Notes: generated from the sequence alone by a model not told the origin. DNA of 64,000 bases from Taenia hydatigena (GCA_036345935.2 JADWOT020000009.1:1564287-1628286); one strand, 5' to 3'; counted from the first letter of the stretch, positions 1 through 12,033 are shown. Numbers and translations: made by a program.

Positions 1-509
1 GAGAGGTTTCTTTGCACTTTTTACGCTCTGTCGTATTCTTCGCTTCACTGACTGCATTTCTATATCTGCGTCTTCTCCATCGGCAGCAACATCGAATGCC
101 GTCGACTTTTCATTCAAAAATTTTTGCTAAAAAAGATTTCCCAGAATAAAAGAATTAAGAAAGCAAACATTAGAGCAAAACCTACCAACTGAGGATTACG
201 GCGAGTGAAAAGAAGAACATCGTCCTGATTGATCGTAGATCTTTTGGCGTGGCGGGCAAATGATTCCAAGTCGGTAGCAAGCAACTGAGCAAAACGAAAA
301 GCATTTTCCGTGACAAAAGAAGCAACTTCATCAGAAATTCGGACTCCCGACTGATCACTCATGGCTTTAGCACGGGCAATGCATTCGCAGTGCAGAGCTG
401 ACAAGTGCTCCAGCTAGAAAAAAAATAATGGCCCAAAAAAGTCTACAAGTAATAAAGCACAAAACAAACCGCATGCCTTAGGCTCGAGACTCGATCCCGA
501 ATTAGCCAT
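1..509 (-). CDS. CENPS: CENP-S / MHF1 histone-fold protein (partial, C-terminus off the left edge)
   Basis: CENP-S (MHF1) pairs with CENP-X in the CENP-T-W-S-X kinetochore complex and in the FANCM DNA-repair complex. Three minus-strand exons join in phase: 470-509, 186-397 and 1-126 (continuing out of the window). Introns are 398-469 (72 nt) and 127-185 (59 nt), both GT-AG. The joined 126 residues start MANSGSSLEPKACA and carry the family signature FARHAKRSTINQDD, then TRRNPQLQKFLNEKS, matching the end of the human histone fold. An acidic stretch and a basic tail (VKRRIRQSVKSAKK) follow. The start is the ATG at 509; using the acceptor at 398-399 rather than the one near 413-415 keeps the frame. 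It lies head-to-head with GOSR1, the two ATGs 397 bp apart. The family match is strong; the first exon is supported mainly by phase. Confidence 0.88.
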
Positions 510-811
510 GTCTCACATAAAGCAATGGAACAATTAACGTGTTAGAAAGGTTTTTGCGGACACAGCTTCCCGCCTTTTAAAAGGCTAGTGAAATGACCTT
601 TGCTTAGTATATTAGAAGCTACTACAGTTTAAATAAAATTATAAATACTATTATTTTGTTTCTTTAAATCTTTTTAACGCGCTGCCGTAAAAATATTTAT
701 TTAACTATTTTTTTAAGTCAATTTGATTTTCAATTAGACTTATTTGTAACCAAAATTAGGTTGACATTTCCTTGGCCTTGGTTTTTTTACCGTTTATTGC
801 GTTTTTTGCAG
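510..811. promoter_or_regulatory. Shared upstream region of CENPS (-) and GOSR1 (+)
   Basis: Non-coding, AT-rich stretch between two divergent genes. It includes a perfect 14-nt palindrome at 572-585 (GCCTTTTAAAAGGC) and ends in a strong splice acceptor (ttttttgcag, AG at 810-811), 95 nt before the GOSR1 ATG. No donor for that acceptor is evident here, so it may be the end of a 5'UTR intron or a spliced-leader addition site. Promoter function is inferred from the head-to-head arrangement. Confidence 0.45.
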
Positions 812-906
812 AGTATAAGCCAATTGGCGAGAGGCGGCTTTTTCAATCAGGGTGTGTAATCTTTGCATTTTTAACCTGAAGCATTGAATATCTTGTCGGA
901 TGTGCA

Positions 907-2134
907 ATGCAGTGGGGCGAATTGAGGCGTCAGGCCAAAGCTCTCGAAAGTGAAATAGATTTAAAACTCACTGAGTTTGGCAAAGTCGGTAGTTCCTCTT
1001 TTAGCGGCAGCACTGGTTCCCGTGCACCTCATGCAACACAGTCGTCTAATAGTCAAAGCTATGGCGATCTCTGCAACGATATTGAAGGTCTGTTGCAGAG
1101 GTATGTGTCTTTTTTAAGCACCCTGTTTCTTTGTATTGGTTTTGTTATTCTTTGCACAAACACCCTTTGAGTGTGCTTGAAGGCCTATTAGCGCGTTGTG
1201 TGCCGCTAAAGCTACATTTCCTACCGTAGTTTTCGTCCTCGCGTCTACACACTCTAGTTCTTAATGTGGTTATTTTGAGACGTTTGCCGAAGGTAGTGTT
1301 GCTTTTTTGGGTTCGTTGATATTATCGGTCCTTTAAGTGGCGTTGATTTTAAGGTGTCTTTTCCTCGGGCTAATGGTTGTCCTACCTCGAGGCTTCTTTG
1401 ATTTTGAACCAGGAATACCCAATCGACACATATTGAATGACTCGTAAAGTATATGGTTGTTTGATTACCATTTGCCTTTGTCCCATTTCAATTGATGCTT
1501 CTATTCGACGTCTTTAATGTGATGTCACCTTTTTTACAAATGCAAAGCTATCCCTCCTCAGATTGACACAGATCAACGATAAAATGGGCGACGTTGTCTC
1601 CAGCGCAGATCACGGTAACATCAGTCAACAGCACATCGCAAAGCGTCATCGTGAAATCCTCTTCGACTATTCACAGGACTTTAAGCGTATGCGAACCAGC
1701 CTCAACAATGCGCTCAACCGCGAACATCTACTCTCGTCGGTATGCCAGGTTCCTCTTGTTTGTCGAATAATCACATTTGCTGATGAAAATGAGTAGATGG
1801 TATTTTTTAGACATACCGAGTTCAGAGCACATCTCAGAGTGCTAAACCACCTGAGGCCACAAGACTTTTGATTGAGGAACAAAGGAGTTTACTCCACACG
1901 GATAAGATGTTGACAGATCGACTTTCAGCGGCTTCAGCGATCCGTTCAGCGTTGAAGTCACAGCACCACATACTCAAAGCCACCACGGGTAACCTATTGA
2001 ATCTAAGGGCTCAATTTCCTCTCGTCAATAAGGTCTTAAATCAAGTGTCGTGGCGCAAGAAACGGGATTCGATTATCGTCGGATCGGTGATTGGTTGTTG
2101 CCTTCTCTTCCTACTTTTCTATCTTTTCCATTAA
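907..2134 (+). CDS. GOSR1: Golgi SNAP receptor complex member 1 (GOS28, Qb-SNARE)
   Basis: GOSR1 is a tail-anchored SNARE for ER-Golgi and intra-Golgi vesicle fusion. Three exons join cleanly: 907-1100 (ends phase 2), 1562-1739 (starts phase 2, ends phase 0) and 1811-2134. Introns are 461 and 71 nt, GT-AG. The 231-residue product (human about 250) opens MQWGELRRQAKALESEIDLKL, like the human N-terminus. The first junction rebuilds EGLLQRLTQINDKM, matching the conserved human LLARLTGVNDKM. The SNARE helix lies roughly at residues 130-205. A C-terminal membrane anchor occupies about 209-231, preceded by WRKKRD and ending LLFLLFYLFH. A short ATG at 900 in another frame overlaps the start and could act as an upstream ORF. 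Identity is very secure. Confidence 0.95.
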
Positions 2135-2185
2135 AGGCTGCACTTTGGAGCTCTCCTTCCTTTTTCCCTCCACCATCTTCGTCCC

Positions 2186-2191
2186 ATTAAA
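2186..2191 (+). terminator. Probable GOSR1 polyadenylation signal (ATTAAA)
   Basis: ATTAAA lies 52 nt after the GOSR1 stop codon in a T-rich context; it is the common variant of AATAAA. No nearer signal was seen. Confidence 0.4.
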
Positions 2192-5100
2192 GGACTCTGC
2201 TCTTTCACTTGATTTTTTGTGACAATTGATTATTTTAGCCGAATTGGAGAGTGATTATGCGTAAAGTGGTGCGCTTTTAGGGTTTATAAATTGCACAGTC
2301 TACAATTTAACGACAGGTTAGAATTATGAGAAGAACGGGAGTTCACATCTATACCATCTTCCCTTTCGTTCCACTAAATTTTGTTTCCATGTGTCTTTGA
2401 GCTTATCGATTCCAGCAGAATTATTAGGTAATAGTTTGCAGTTATACAAGAATATGTTTTGTCTATGGTTTTATAATCTTTTGGTAGGTTCCTTCGTCCG
2501 GTAGGACGAGTCCTTTGCTCCTCAGGAAGAAAATGTTTAGAATTTTGGCATCATAAGATGCATGAGTTTGGGAAGAATTGCACCATGAATGAATGGAAGG
2601 ATTCACGAGATGTTAACGGAATTGCCCAAAGGGAATATTTACTTGCGCATGTTCCGCAGCCTCATCATCTTGGTGTCGAAGCAGTCCGTTTGTGCTTGGC
2701 CTCCCTGCTCCTCCGTTCATCAATAGCTGATCTTCCGTGTTGTGATGCGCTTTATTACTCGCTCAGAGGTGGTTTAAGACGTTATAAAATGCTATGAACC
2801 ATTCCAATTCCTAGAACCTCCAAAGACAGGAAATCTATGTGGGTGAACGCACAACTTGAAAGTAGCATCCTCCACTTTCCCTGACTCGTGGTTTTAAATA
2901 CTAGCCCATAGCCAAGGCCGGTTAACACACCTTCCGAGGGGACTCGAAGGCTAAGTTGGCACTTACACCTCGGAAAAGAAATGTCTTCGTTTTGAGTTAA
3001 CCATCGTCAAGAAACTTTTTTTAGCAAACACTCTGTTGCTTGGGTGCGGGGAGGTAGTGCCGACTTTGGCAAAGTATATTTGTCTGGTTTATGCTGAAGT
3101 GATGACAAGACTGCTAAAATATTTTCTATCAAGGTTATTGGTGAGAGTGAAGGAAAAGAAATACGCGCTGAAGCAAGCTTTTCAAGAGTCAACCAGGGCA
3201 ACTTCGTAGTCTTCCTCCAAGTTTCATTTATTTAAGGGGCAGAGTATGACGGCAACTCATTTCACATGAATTGGGAAGGGGCTTTACTTTTTTACACGGG
3301 AACAATTTTTACATTTGCTTTAATTTGGATCCAGCAATTGTTTTATCGTATACTTGGCACTCTTGTGGTCATATATTTGCAGCGTCTTGAATTCTTGAAG
3401 TCTCACTAGTCCCGAGTGGTGTGGTGGAGCATAGCACTTGCGAATTTGGCAAAGCTCTGGGCGACTCTTAGTGTGGCCAGAGAGCGAAAGCACAATCTAC
3501 GGAGAGTGAATGATTCAATCGCTCCAACCGGTATGCATTAACACTGGCCTAAGGGGAGACCCAAAGTGTCGAGATCGTCCAACTCAGTCATTGTGCGTTT
3601 ATGTAGACTCAAGCAATCCATAGTTGACATCCTTAAATCGGCCATCATTTCGAAGCTGGCATCTCAAATGAGCCACAAAATTTTGAGCTCATTCCTTTGT
3701 TTAATGCGCTTTATTTTCAAAGCTGTCGGAGGTCGACGTTCTGGTGTGAGTATTCATAGAATTTGTTGCCATTTTATGCCACGCCCTTATCTGCGAGCGT
3801 TCACTCCACCCTTAAGGAAAAATCTTCACTGTTGCCAATACCTATCTATGAGATTGTGTGAAGATAACAAAATTATGTCGTACCGGGAGGAGGTTGACCG
3901 GAAAAAGGCTCGTAAGTTATGTGGTTATATAGGCGTAGGCATCGTGAACCATTGCTGTGCCTTATTTTGTCATCTGGTTGTAGGCACTTCACTTGTCGCA
4001 ATGTTGGGTGAATTTCACGGGTGTGATTCGAGCTGTTCTGCTTTGCAAGGGCAGCTTACCTCGAATCAAAAGCTGAAGAAGAGGCTTTTCGTAGCACTCG
4101 TGGTACCACAAAATGGAAGTAGTCACATGACGCTTCTCTGATATCGGTACAGATGGATGAAATATCGCCTGCTTTCCTCTTTATCATCTGTTAGTGAGGA
4201 AGTCATTTAACGCTTGTTGTTCCACTCTCTCATCCATACTCCGCTCAGGTGGTGCTTAAAATGAGAGAATTAGTTTGGGAATCCAAGCTATGGAAAAATG
4301 ACGGTAGTCGTGTTGGACACTCGGGCGAATCAAATGCAAACTTAATGCTCTTATCTTTAAGAACGTCATCAAGCGCACAAAATCGGAATCAGTGCCACGT
4401 AAGGGCGCTACCACGTGGACTCCAATAACGTAGAAACAAACTCTGCCGCACTTTGCCACCCAAATCAAGGATGAGTAGCATCTTTGACTACAAAATCCAA
4501 CTACCGCTATTATCTGGAAATACGGGTAGGATCTGATTGTAATTGTAGTGTTCAACTCGTCCATCTCAGACTACTACTAAACACTGCTTAGGTATTCTAT
4601 ACAGATCTTTTGAGGTAAGTCAAAAATGAGGAGGACGGGGAAAGTGGTGGGCTCGTTTAGGTGTTTGTGTGGGTAAGCTGGGTGGTCAAGTGAATGCACT
4701 CGCGATAGTGTGCGACTGTTGAAATGTCACCAAAGCTGTTTGAAGGTCACTGGCTTCATGGAAAATGCCCTGAGTATTCGCAAGTGTTTATGATTTAATG
4801 ACATCGCACTTTGTTGAACGTTATACTATTTAGACGCATCAATCTTCTCCGCCTTTTTGCTGCCACGGGATAAGACAGTTTTGGGGGAAGACAAGTGGAC
4901 AACCAACAATCAACATCTGGCGCGTCCGTTCAGCACAACCACAATCGAACTATCTGACAACCTCCTCACTTTGTGGGCCCCTTCAGAACATAGGCTACAT
5001 TAAGCCTGGCAGAGACCGAAGGGATAGAGCATCCCCCACTCCTCGAACCGGCGTAGCCAACTCCGAAATACTTATTGATAAACGAGCTAGGCTGGGCACC

Positions 5101-5548
5101 TTGTCCCCATATCCGATACACGTGCAGACGGATGTGGGCCGGTGCTCCTGACACGCGCGCACCTCTCGCCTGCGATATCCAGCGCACGGAGGAGCACTGG
5201 ACTTTCCTCCTTTTGAGCTGTTACATTTAAGGATGAGTGGCTACGGCAGCGGTAACATTTCTAGAATGCTCAACATCTTACTGAAAAATCAGAAATTAAA
5301 TGGGACCCATCCATCTGCTTCATTCACTTCCTCATCCCCAATGTGACCCACAGAGGGCGTCGGTTTATCACAATTTTTTAATTGTCGGAATTACATAGGA
5401 AAAAAGGTACGGTCCGCACCATCAATGATAGACACAAAGTAAGGGGAACACATAGATTAAAAAACTGTCGCATAAGGACACTAAGATGCATCATACCTCA
5501 AACCACACCAAATCCAAGCATAGAGAACAGACCAAAGGATCCAACAGT
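2192..5548. other. Gene-poor stretch between the convergent GOSR1 and LCLAT1 genes
   Basis: No homology-supported exon was found. A 191-codon open frame at 3566-4141 (+) begins at GTG, resembles nothing known and lacks flanking splice logic. A GC-richer block at about 4970-5210 is open on the minus strand but unrecognised. The stretch probably holds the 3'UTRs and ends of both genes. Confidence 0.4.
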
Positions 5549-8500
5549 CTAATCGGTGGAATGTGTGGTGTCCGGCGTCAGTGGGACACCGGCCAGTTCG
5601 GCCAGCCATTCGGCCAATCCCTGGGATTCACGACCACGATAGATGAAGAAGAAAGTCATGGCGACAACATACAATCGCACCACCCAATGACACCAAAGGA
5701 CGGTTATACTGAAGGCTAAAAAGATTAGCCAATAGGCGAACACAACGCAAGCTCCGGGTGACCATTGGTCGTCGCGGCCGGAGATGACTGCGCCCTCACG
5801 ACTGATCTCAGGGCCGGGGAAACGACGCTCGTCTGGGGGCAGAGCTAGGGAGAGAAGGAGGCCATTGGCTAGAGTGTAACAAGCTGAACTGCCATATCTC
5901 AATAGTCGCGGCTGAACCAATAAGTTCACCTACATGACGGAGTATTCAAATGGTCTATGAAACCCCCAGGAAACTCATTATTCGAGAAAAAGTGCATTGA
6001 CCGTTGAATTCTTAGATTAAGTTAACATTTTGGTCGGACGAGCCGAGAAGACCGTGTATCTAGTTGGTGAGAGGAGGAAATCAACATCATAAATAGGGGT
6101 AAAACTCGACCTACCATAGTAGTCCTTCAGCATCTGCTCCTTCTCCGCCCACCGTTCTTGCACCCAACGCGCCAGCAAGCTAGTGTTGATGGTGTTGGCA
6201 CCGTTGGTGGCTAGGGGAGCGTCGGTCGGTCGAGGCAGTTGGTGGGCCGGCCAACGGCGCACGTGAAAGTGCACCTCCTGAGGACAATGGCCTGTAGCCA
6301 TTCGCAGCTCCGACTCGGTCAGGGCATAGGGATAGGCCACCGTTACGTCGTACACGTAGGCCAGGTCTGCAATAGCCAAGTAAAATGAAATTACTTCACG
6401 TTAAAAGAGGCCAATTGGCAGAGTTGCAAAGCAGCAGCTTTCCTTTAAAAAGGGCCTCAAGCTGTCCCATGGCAAGCTTAGCAGTGACTCCCGATGAATG
6501 TACGACTTCATAAAAACCTAGTGCATCGAAATGGTTTTAGCTTATTTTGTACATTCAAAACGGTACGGGTTCGTCGGGAGCCGAATTAATTCCGGCCTCA
6601 TACGTGATTTTTTCCACATGTGCTTGATCCACTACTTCCCTTCAAATGAAAGTTTAGGTAATGATTGAGATGGATTTTGGGGAAAAGTTATCGAAAATTT
6701 TAAACTAATTTTGAAAATGGCACAAACGGAAGGGAGAAGAAGGAGAAGAACAGGAGTAAAAAGAAGATGTAGAAATTCACCAATTTATGTATTGACTTCG
6801 GTTTGCCAAGTAGAAATAGAGGATTGCCACCCTGGGATAACGATGGGTATGAAATTGCTACGCGAATTTTATCAAAGAGGGAGCAGAATTCTGGCATATA
6901 TTGTAAATTGTGGACGGAACGTGAGCGTGCTGAGAGGAAAAATTCCTTCTTTTCGGCATTTGTGCTCACTAATGGGTGTTCATAGGCCGCCCTTGGAGTC
7001 GTTCATAAGCGGACAGACGCAGAGAGCTACAAACGTCTAATCGCTTACAGAAGGAAGGGGTCATGGATATGCGTCGTAGAGCTAGAAAAGTACCCGGATA
7101 GCTGAGTGCGGGAGCTGAGTCTCTCCATGAAACCTCGATTCTTGGCGGCTCCAGAATCACCAATTCGCGTGTGTGTGCTTGTCTAGGCGAATACCGACAC
7201 GGTTGAACTATTAAATTACGTGCGTAAAGGAGAGAGGCGATGTTGGAAATTAATGCAATTATGGAGGTCTACCTCACAAAATCTACTTGATACATATCTT
7301 AGGTATCTTAACACATTCTGCATTTCCCGATTTTATGACAAAATCGCAAAAACGCTTATCCAATTTCAAAACCCCAGTAGTTACCGTACCATTATTGCTT
7401 GAAAGATTCCTTAAAATGTCGACATTTTCTCACAGTCTAAAAAAAATGGTCAAGAGGGATGGCATAACTTCAACAGGCGGTTGCTTCAAAAAGTGGTGTT
7501 TCAGCTTTCGAAATAGGACTGCTTAAATAAGAGTAAAAAATGAATGACCAACAACCTTACTGAAGGTGACCAACTCCAATATTCGGCGAATGAATCCCTT
7601 AGCATGTATTATATGGGGCAGAGAGGAGGTATAAAAACGTACCAGATCCAAGGGCTCGAACAAAGGTTTCAAAACCCGTAGTATGAGGGTGCAGAGTGTA
7701 GCGGTAGCGCGGAAGTCCCGCCTTAGCCGCAAAAAGATCGCTCTTTTTCAATCCATAAACACTGAGATCAGTGCCCTCGGGAAAGAGGAGAATCTGAAGA
7801 AGCACCAACTCAAGGGGCAAACGGTGTGGATGAGATTTAGTACAGTCATTCAGGTCTCTTACATGAGCGCTACCTTGAAGACGAAGGAGGTACTCCACAG
7901 CCTGCTGAATGCGCGCCAAATCGACAGCAATACGACGACGAAGAAAGATGAATCCATCCATTTGCATGGCCCATCCCACTCCTGGGAGGTTGGAAAGGTC
8001 GCGTTTAAGCACAACCTTGAGGTGACGCGCGTAGCGACCAAGGGAGAAGGCGAAGATCCAATCAAGACGAGTGCGATGGTTGAGAATGAGCAGACTAGAC
8101 GTGCCTGTCGATGGCGACTCCACCGTCTCCGCGATAACGGATGACGGTAGGACAAAGGCATCCCCAAAGAGGCGGATTTGAATTCGAAGAATGCCACTGA
8201 GAAGAACCTGAGCGAGTAGTCGACTTGAGATTACTAGTAAAGTGATGGTCTACATATCATTCAAAATAAAGGCATTCTTGGATCTAGGACTGCAAAACTC
8301 AGAAGCGAATTTCATGAACCTTTTCGTATTGGTAACTCATTCGATGAAGTCGTCGAATTCTTATGCAACGATGGGAAATCTGGCCATAGTTAACATCGCG
8401 TGGTCATGCAAAAAATGAGAACTAGAACTCCCATTATTTAGTGCTGGGTAATTAAAGCATACAAAAACCACTTGATTTATTGATCGTCAGAGGTGTCAGG

Positions 8501-9613
8501 CGCCAACCGGGTGGCACAGCAGTAGAGCACTCGAGTAGGCGTTCCAGCCGAGAATAAGCGATATGCCTGACACGAATAAAAATGCGGTCTTAACCAGAAA
8601 GATTTGTTTATCGTAGCGTAAGGTATGCTTTTGCCGATATTCGTATCAGGTATCTGCTTTCAATTCTTAATCTCCAAAAGGGCAAACATTTTTCCGGGAC
8701 TGCTCCAACTTTATTAAGCATTATACCACAACCACATAAACAATATGGCGCGCATTGCTACAGCAAAAAAGGAAGCCGGTCAATTTACGTTCTATGCACA
8801 GCTAAGGCAATCAACAAATCAAATAAAATCATTTATTAAAATGCCAATGTGTATGGTAGAAAGATGATAAATGTTTAGTAAAATACGAAAAAGCTGTATG
8901 CTTACAAGCACGATTATCAATTATCAAATTAGCACAAAATCGTGGATTTTGTGACGTTACAAAAAATAACAAATAGTAAGCTTTATTTGTTATTTTGGCA
9001 ATATTCAAAGCCAACGAAACGCTTGAAAAAGAAAACTCAGGAAATAGAAGAACTTGGCGTTGCAATGAAATTTCAACCGAGAAAATCAATGGGAATGCTC
9101 CCAACAAAATAAATCAATAAACCTGCCGATGGGTTGCCCATCTGACCATGATGGCCAAAAATCGATAGAACCAACACGTGTTGCAGGAGCGATAAAACTG
9201 ACAGCAATGAAAACCAATAAGAGGTCATCTGTTTGAGGTACACTAATATTTTGGCTGCTAACGCGTCAAAATTTGGAATTTCCACCAGAGTATCAATCGG
9301 CTTAGCCTCAACAATTGAGGAGGTAACGATCGCGCCTCCTGGAGAGTCCAACAAGATTAACGAAGGTGGCGAAAAAGGAAGATGAAATAATCACCTCGCT
9401 GAGCATACACCACATTCGGACACCGCAGTCCATGAGGAGAAGGAAAAAGGAGGGAGCGAGATAGGCAAGGGGTAGGAGAGGACCCATCATAAAGATGACA
9501 CCGAAAAAGCCCGTCAATATGAGCATCAGGAAGCAGAGAACGCACCGGACACGTTGGCGTTTTGTCACCGGATAGACCGGCGCTACTGGCTGCGGTATCG
9601 GGTCAGCTTCAGG
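5549..9613 (-). CDS. LCLAT1: Lysocardiolipin / 1-acylglycerol-3-phosphate acyltransferase, LCLAT1-like
   Basis: A PlsC-family ER membrane acyltransferase that remodels cardiolipin and phosphatidylinositol chains. Minus-strand exons join in phase: 9395-9613, 7863-8207, 7643-7793, 6115-6366 and 5549-5868, giving 428 residues (human 376-414). Numbered from 9613: N-terminal hydrophobic segment about 25-55, the catalytic HX4D motif in NHRTRLDW (H117, D122), VGWAMQMDGFIFLRRR, the FPEGTD motif (193-197), LHPHTTGF, and the LCLAT1-type block YVYDVTVAYP...VHFHVRRWP...RWAEKEQML. The C-terminal exon has two hydrophobic segments. Using the donor at 7862 and acceptor at 7794 removes 23 extra residues and restores the human spacing before FPEGTD. 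The true start is unresolved: the first exon begins in phase 0 after a good acceptor, and its first internal ATG is at 9526. Confidence 0.9.
7794..7862 (-). other. 69-nt stop-free intron inside LCLAT1
   Basis: On the minus strand this begins GTAAGA and ends CTTCTTCAG, with a branchpoint-like TACTAAAT about 40 nt before the acceptor. It is 23 codons long with no stop, so the surrounding exons read as one open frame. Excision gives LLRLQGSAHILLFPEGTD, the same length as the human segment. Family alignment, not transcript data, supports the intron. Confidence 0.7.
8501..8560 (+). repeat. tRNA-like (SINE-head-like) sequence in the LCLAT1 intron
   Basis: TGGCACAGCAGTAGAGCAC at 8512-8530 closely resembles a tRNA A-box and D-arm. 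About 20 nt on, GGCGTTCCAGCC looks like a decayed B-box. No full cloverleaf with an acceptor stem can be drawn. It could be the head of a tRNA-derived SINE or a tRNA pseudogene. Chance resemblance is possible. Confidence 0.3.
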
Positions 9614-12027
9614 CTGGAAAAGACAAGTGAAATATCTTGATGTCAAGAAAAAAAGACGGCAGTTGTCATGTAAACGGAAGAAAAAAGGGGCTGGACAGAA
9701 CCGTCAGAGGGTCTCCACCCAAAACGTAGATGTCAGCGTGTGACATCCACTTATGAAAAGTTAACACCAAGAAATTTCTTAGGGAATCATGACTTGGGGG
9801 TGAGACGAACAATTTAAAAACATATAATTCTACCACATCACCTAACATTATAATTAATTTATTGCAAGCTTCACGTGGAAGTCTTCAAGATTTCCTCTTT
9901 TAGCTTTCGAAATAAAAATCTGCCCTTTATGAAGAAAATAGGATACATCAAATACTGATGGTCGATTGGGTTAGTTGTCAACTCCTGTGATCGGATTGGT
10001 TGTCCATTTTCTTGGTTAAGTTTGGCAGCATCTAGTTACTGTCTCGATGTACAGGCATCGGAAACGGTAATTTTCGGATTGAGTCAAAGCCAGAATAAAA
10101 CACGCTCGTCCATTCGAGTAACTGTCGGGTTCAATCCTCGAGAAATGAACGATTTTTTACTAAAAATAAGTAATTTAATGGTTAACTCTCGATAACGTCG
10201 CAAAATCAGCCATGAAAACCAACACATCTTTTCCGAATGTCGCGATATGAGAGATTAAACGACCTTGAGTGACAATTGTGCCGCCATCAAAAAGGCATTA
10301 TCGTGTGTCGTATGCAGCAATTATCACCCCGATAGCTCTACCGTGTTCTAACCTCAGTGACAAACTTTTGACTGAATAAATTAACCTCACGATGAGGCCG
10401 AATGATGACTCCTTGGCGCACAAAAACGAAATGCAAACTAGTTTGCATTAATAATGAAGTATCCACGATTCAGCGAGGCGTTAAAAGCTATCAGTATCGA
10501 AAGCGAAGCCAAGTATACGAGTGAAGGACGATTTCACCAATGCGCCAACTTTTGAAATGGAAAGCCTGCTTTCGACCTATCGTCAAAGACATCTAGGGTC
10601 GCCTTAGCAATGAAATGGCAATAATTAGTGAACAATTTATCATCGCAAATAACGGAAAGAGCTGACACAATTGCATGTTTGAAGGAGGTGTCGAGTGGGG
10701 AAGATAGGCCAGCCTCGTGACTGAGCAAACGGTGCCATTCCCCAAAGAGGGAATAATCTTTCTGTGATTCTCCGCAAGCTTTAATTATTTGAAAAAAAGG
10801 TCAACATTGCATAGCACAAGATGTCTACCTCCAAGCATTCTTCTCGATTCTAAGACGTGAGACCGAAGGTAGAGGGGCGAAACAGTGAAAGTATGACCAA
10901 CCATAAAAATTGGATTCCGTAATTCACATTAACTCGAATATCTTAACGCAATGTTTATCATTGGAAAACACAGACAAGACTTGTTAAAAGTACAGAAAAT
11001 GAGTTGAATAAACAAACAACAGGGTAGGGGGGCTATCGACCAAATATCTACAAATAATAACGACCAAGTTCCCTCAACCAATGCATTTGATCATTTAATG
11101 AACGCTGATTAACCAAGTCCAAAAAAGTAACGCGTGTTGATTGAATTTCAAACAATTCCACGACGCCGAAATTTCCAGGATGGATATCATGCATAAATAT
11201 CGACCATATTTTTTAGAAGGAAGAACCCCAACAACTCACGTCAATTAAACTCAAAAAATCCAAGAGGTGGGAAGGAAAGCGACACCTATGAGAAGGAGAA
11301 TGAAAGTCAAACAGAACCAATAGTATTCTGCATTATTGTTGCGTGAGGGACAACAGTGGAATATAGTATAAAGTTGGTTATATTCAACCAATGGAGAAGG
11401 CGAAATCAGCCACGGAAATGCCCAAACAGCAGGTTTCATGTCAACAACGCCTACAGGTGGGTTACAGTTAACAAAATGTGGATGAGATTTGCACAACTTT
11501 TGATGAGTACTCAAAAACGGTGAAGATGGGAGAACCATGCCTATAACCCATGCATCGCGCTGAAAGGGAGGAAACAGCACTCTATTCCATGCCGTAGGCA
11601 TGCGGCAGGAACAGAAATTCGTTCCCATGGATTTGTGTAATCGGTAATGACGACAAATTTCAGTCGTGAATTGGTTTACAAAGCTCACTAAATCGACCTA
11701 ACCAATTGGATGTTCTGATAGGCTTCAAGGGCGTGCCTAAGAGCCTGCTGAGATTAAAAACTAAGAGAATTGGGGAAAGTGACAAAGCTTGTTCCCGCCT
11801 TTAAAAACTAAGCACCACATCCCAGTTGAATAGACTTGGAATCGGATTGGGTGAAACAGAGCTACGCCATATGTTGAATGAGAAAATTCAACTTCAAGTC
11901 ATTCTTACCTGATCAAAAAGAGGAGGTTTGAGGAAGAGAGGAGCCGCTAGTTGTTAAGCACAGACAAGCCAAAAATTAAGAGGAAGAAGTGGCAGCCAAA
12001 GAATGGAAGGCTCTACAACTCATACTT
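9614..12027. other. Stretch between the first LCLAT1 exon and the MRPS12 3' end
   Basis: No exon is identified by homology. On the minus strand a near-perfect donor (TTTGATCAG followed by GTAAGA) sits near 11911 and could end a 5'UTR exon of LCLAT1. A 145-codon minus frame at 11251-11688 starts at GTG and ends in a hydrophobic run; I do not recognise it. The plus strand is strongly A-rich throughout, as in other minus-transcribed parts of the window. Confidence 0.4.
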
Positions 12028-12033
12028 TTTATT
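12028..12033 (-). terminator. MRPS12 polyadenylation signal (AATAAA)
   Basis: AATAAA read on the minus strand, 43 nt past the MRPS12 stop codon. Position and sequence are typical. Confidence 0.7.

Noticed and set aside
2490..2525. Hammerhead-ribozyme-like pieces here and at about 46912-46945 (GATGAGTCCGGTAGAACGA)
   Set aside because: The conserved core (CTGATGA ... GAAAC) is broken in both and stems I and III do not form; resemblance judged accidental.
3566..4141. 191-codon plus-strand open frame
   Set aside because: Starts at GTG, resembles no family, lacks in-phase splice partners, and lies between two converging genes; most likely chance.
7683..8144. 153-codon plus-strand frame
   Set aside because: Antisense shadow of the LCLAT1 exons.
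10100..10150. tRNA T-arm-like GTCGGGTTCAATCCTCGAG
   Set aside because: The T-arm pairs well, but no matching acceptor stem, A-box or anticodon arm lies at the right distance.
11251..11688. 145-codon minus-strand frame ending in a hydrophobic segment (ILLLIGVAFLPTSWIF)
   Set aside because: GTG start, no family resemblance and no in-frame link to LCLAT1; kept only as a note in case transcripts appear.
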